Part shown: piece by piece, positions 63,995 to 64,000 of the stretch
How positions within the stretch are numbered: position 1 is the first letter of the stretch
Layout: every line of letters begins with the position of its first letter
From: Acanthacorydalis orientalis
Lineage: Eukaryota; Arthropoda; Insecta; Megaloptera; Corydalidae
Reading direction: 5' to 3'
Length of the DNA: 64,000 nt
Assembly: GCA_034766995.1 (NCBI GenBank)
Contig: CM068315.1
Span: 44,490,162-44,554,161 of the forward strand
Program-made: the position numbers and the translations under genes
Notes under the pieces: model-generated
Told to the model about the DNA's origin: nothing
Seen by the model: the letters and a program-made list of their open reading frames with translations, nothing else
Database searches by the model: none

Positions 63995-64000
63995 AGTGTA
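61585..64000. other. AT-rich sequence to the window end
   Basis: No gene was recognised. The part at 62320-62480 (GGGCACCCTTCACCTCTAGG, GGCTGACCAGAAACATCGCC) differs in composition and may be an unclassified transposon fragment. A mixed patch lies at 63380-63475 (GATACGACTCGAGATCGTTC, CCATGGCGATGACGC). (TA)n tracts lie at 62581-62632, 62718-62796 and 63945-63992. Confidence 0.4.
62718..62796. repeat. (TA)n microsatellite, about 79 bp
   Basis: A TA tract with one TG interruption near its right end. Confidence 0.95.

Overview
The window looks like nuclear DNA of an insect, most likely a hymenopteran and perhaps a bee. The signs are very high A+T, dozens of long (TA)n tracts, many decayed mariner, piggyBac, hAT and Tc1/pogo DNA transposons, intron-containing genes with GT-AG junctions and AATAAA signals, and a class II nuclear tRNA-Leu. 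The species call is an inference; nothing in the sequence fixes it. Most open frames here are AT-repeat artefacts, so I annotate few genes.

Genes. Two compact housekeeping genes lie head-to-tail on the + strand at 41.3-44.3 kb: CHCHD1 (mitoribosomal protein mS37, twin CX9C) and an eight-exon TMEM209 gene whose reading frame I could follow from ATG to stop (522 residues). At 51.5 kb a single coding exon gives the N-terminus of a receptor guanylate cyclase-type protein (Gyc32E-like). It ends in a splice donor, and no downstream exon was recognised in the remaining 12 kb. A CpG-rich island at 49.1-49.25 kb may be its promoter. A tRNA-Leu(UAA) lies on the - strand at 55.94-56.02 kb, inside that presumed first intron. 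Two other CpG-rich, promoter-like patches lie at 0.94-1.11 kb and 19.1-19.2 kb.

Mobile DNA fills the rest. 0-9 kb: a TTAA-flanked piggyBac relic, a pogo/Tigger relic inside a (TA)n tract, a tandem duplication, a mini-mariner and a second TTAA-flanked inverted-repeat element. 12-34 kb: several internally deleted mariner copies, an inverted pair of motifs resembling a hammerhead-ribozyme core, a hAT transposase relic, a MITE with CGTATAAGGCGACC ends, a hAT MITE with a perfect 8-bp target duplication, and another piggyBac relic. 34.7-39.8 kb: the 3' end of a non-LTR retrotransposon, a mariner C-terminus, and an unclassified 1,056-bp element with near-perfect 24-bp inverted ends carrying a coding relic. 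55-61 kb: two more mariner relics and a Tc1-like relic with degenerate inverted ends.

The main candidates for something undescribed are (i) a dispersed, self-complementary repeat of about 290 bp with four or five full or nearly full copies plus fragments, (ii) the 38.7-39.75 kb terminal-inverted-repeat element, (iii) the hammerhead-like motifs, and (iv) a mariner-derived family that kept only the DNA-binding half of the transposase.
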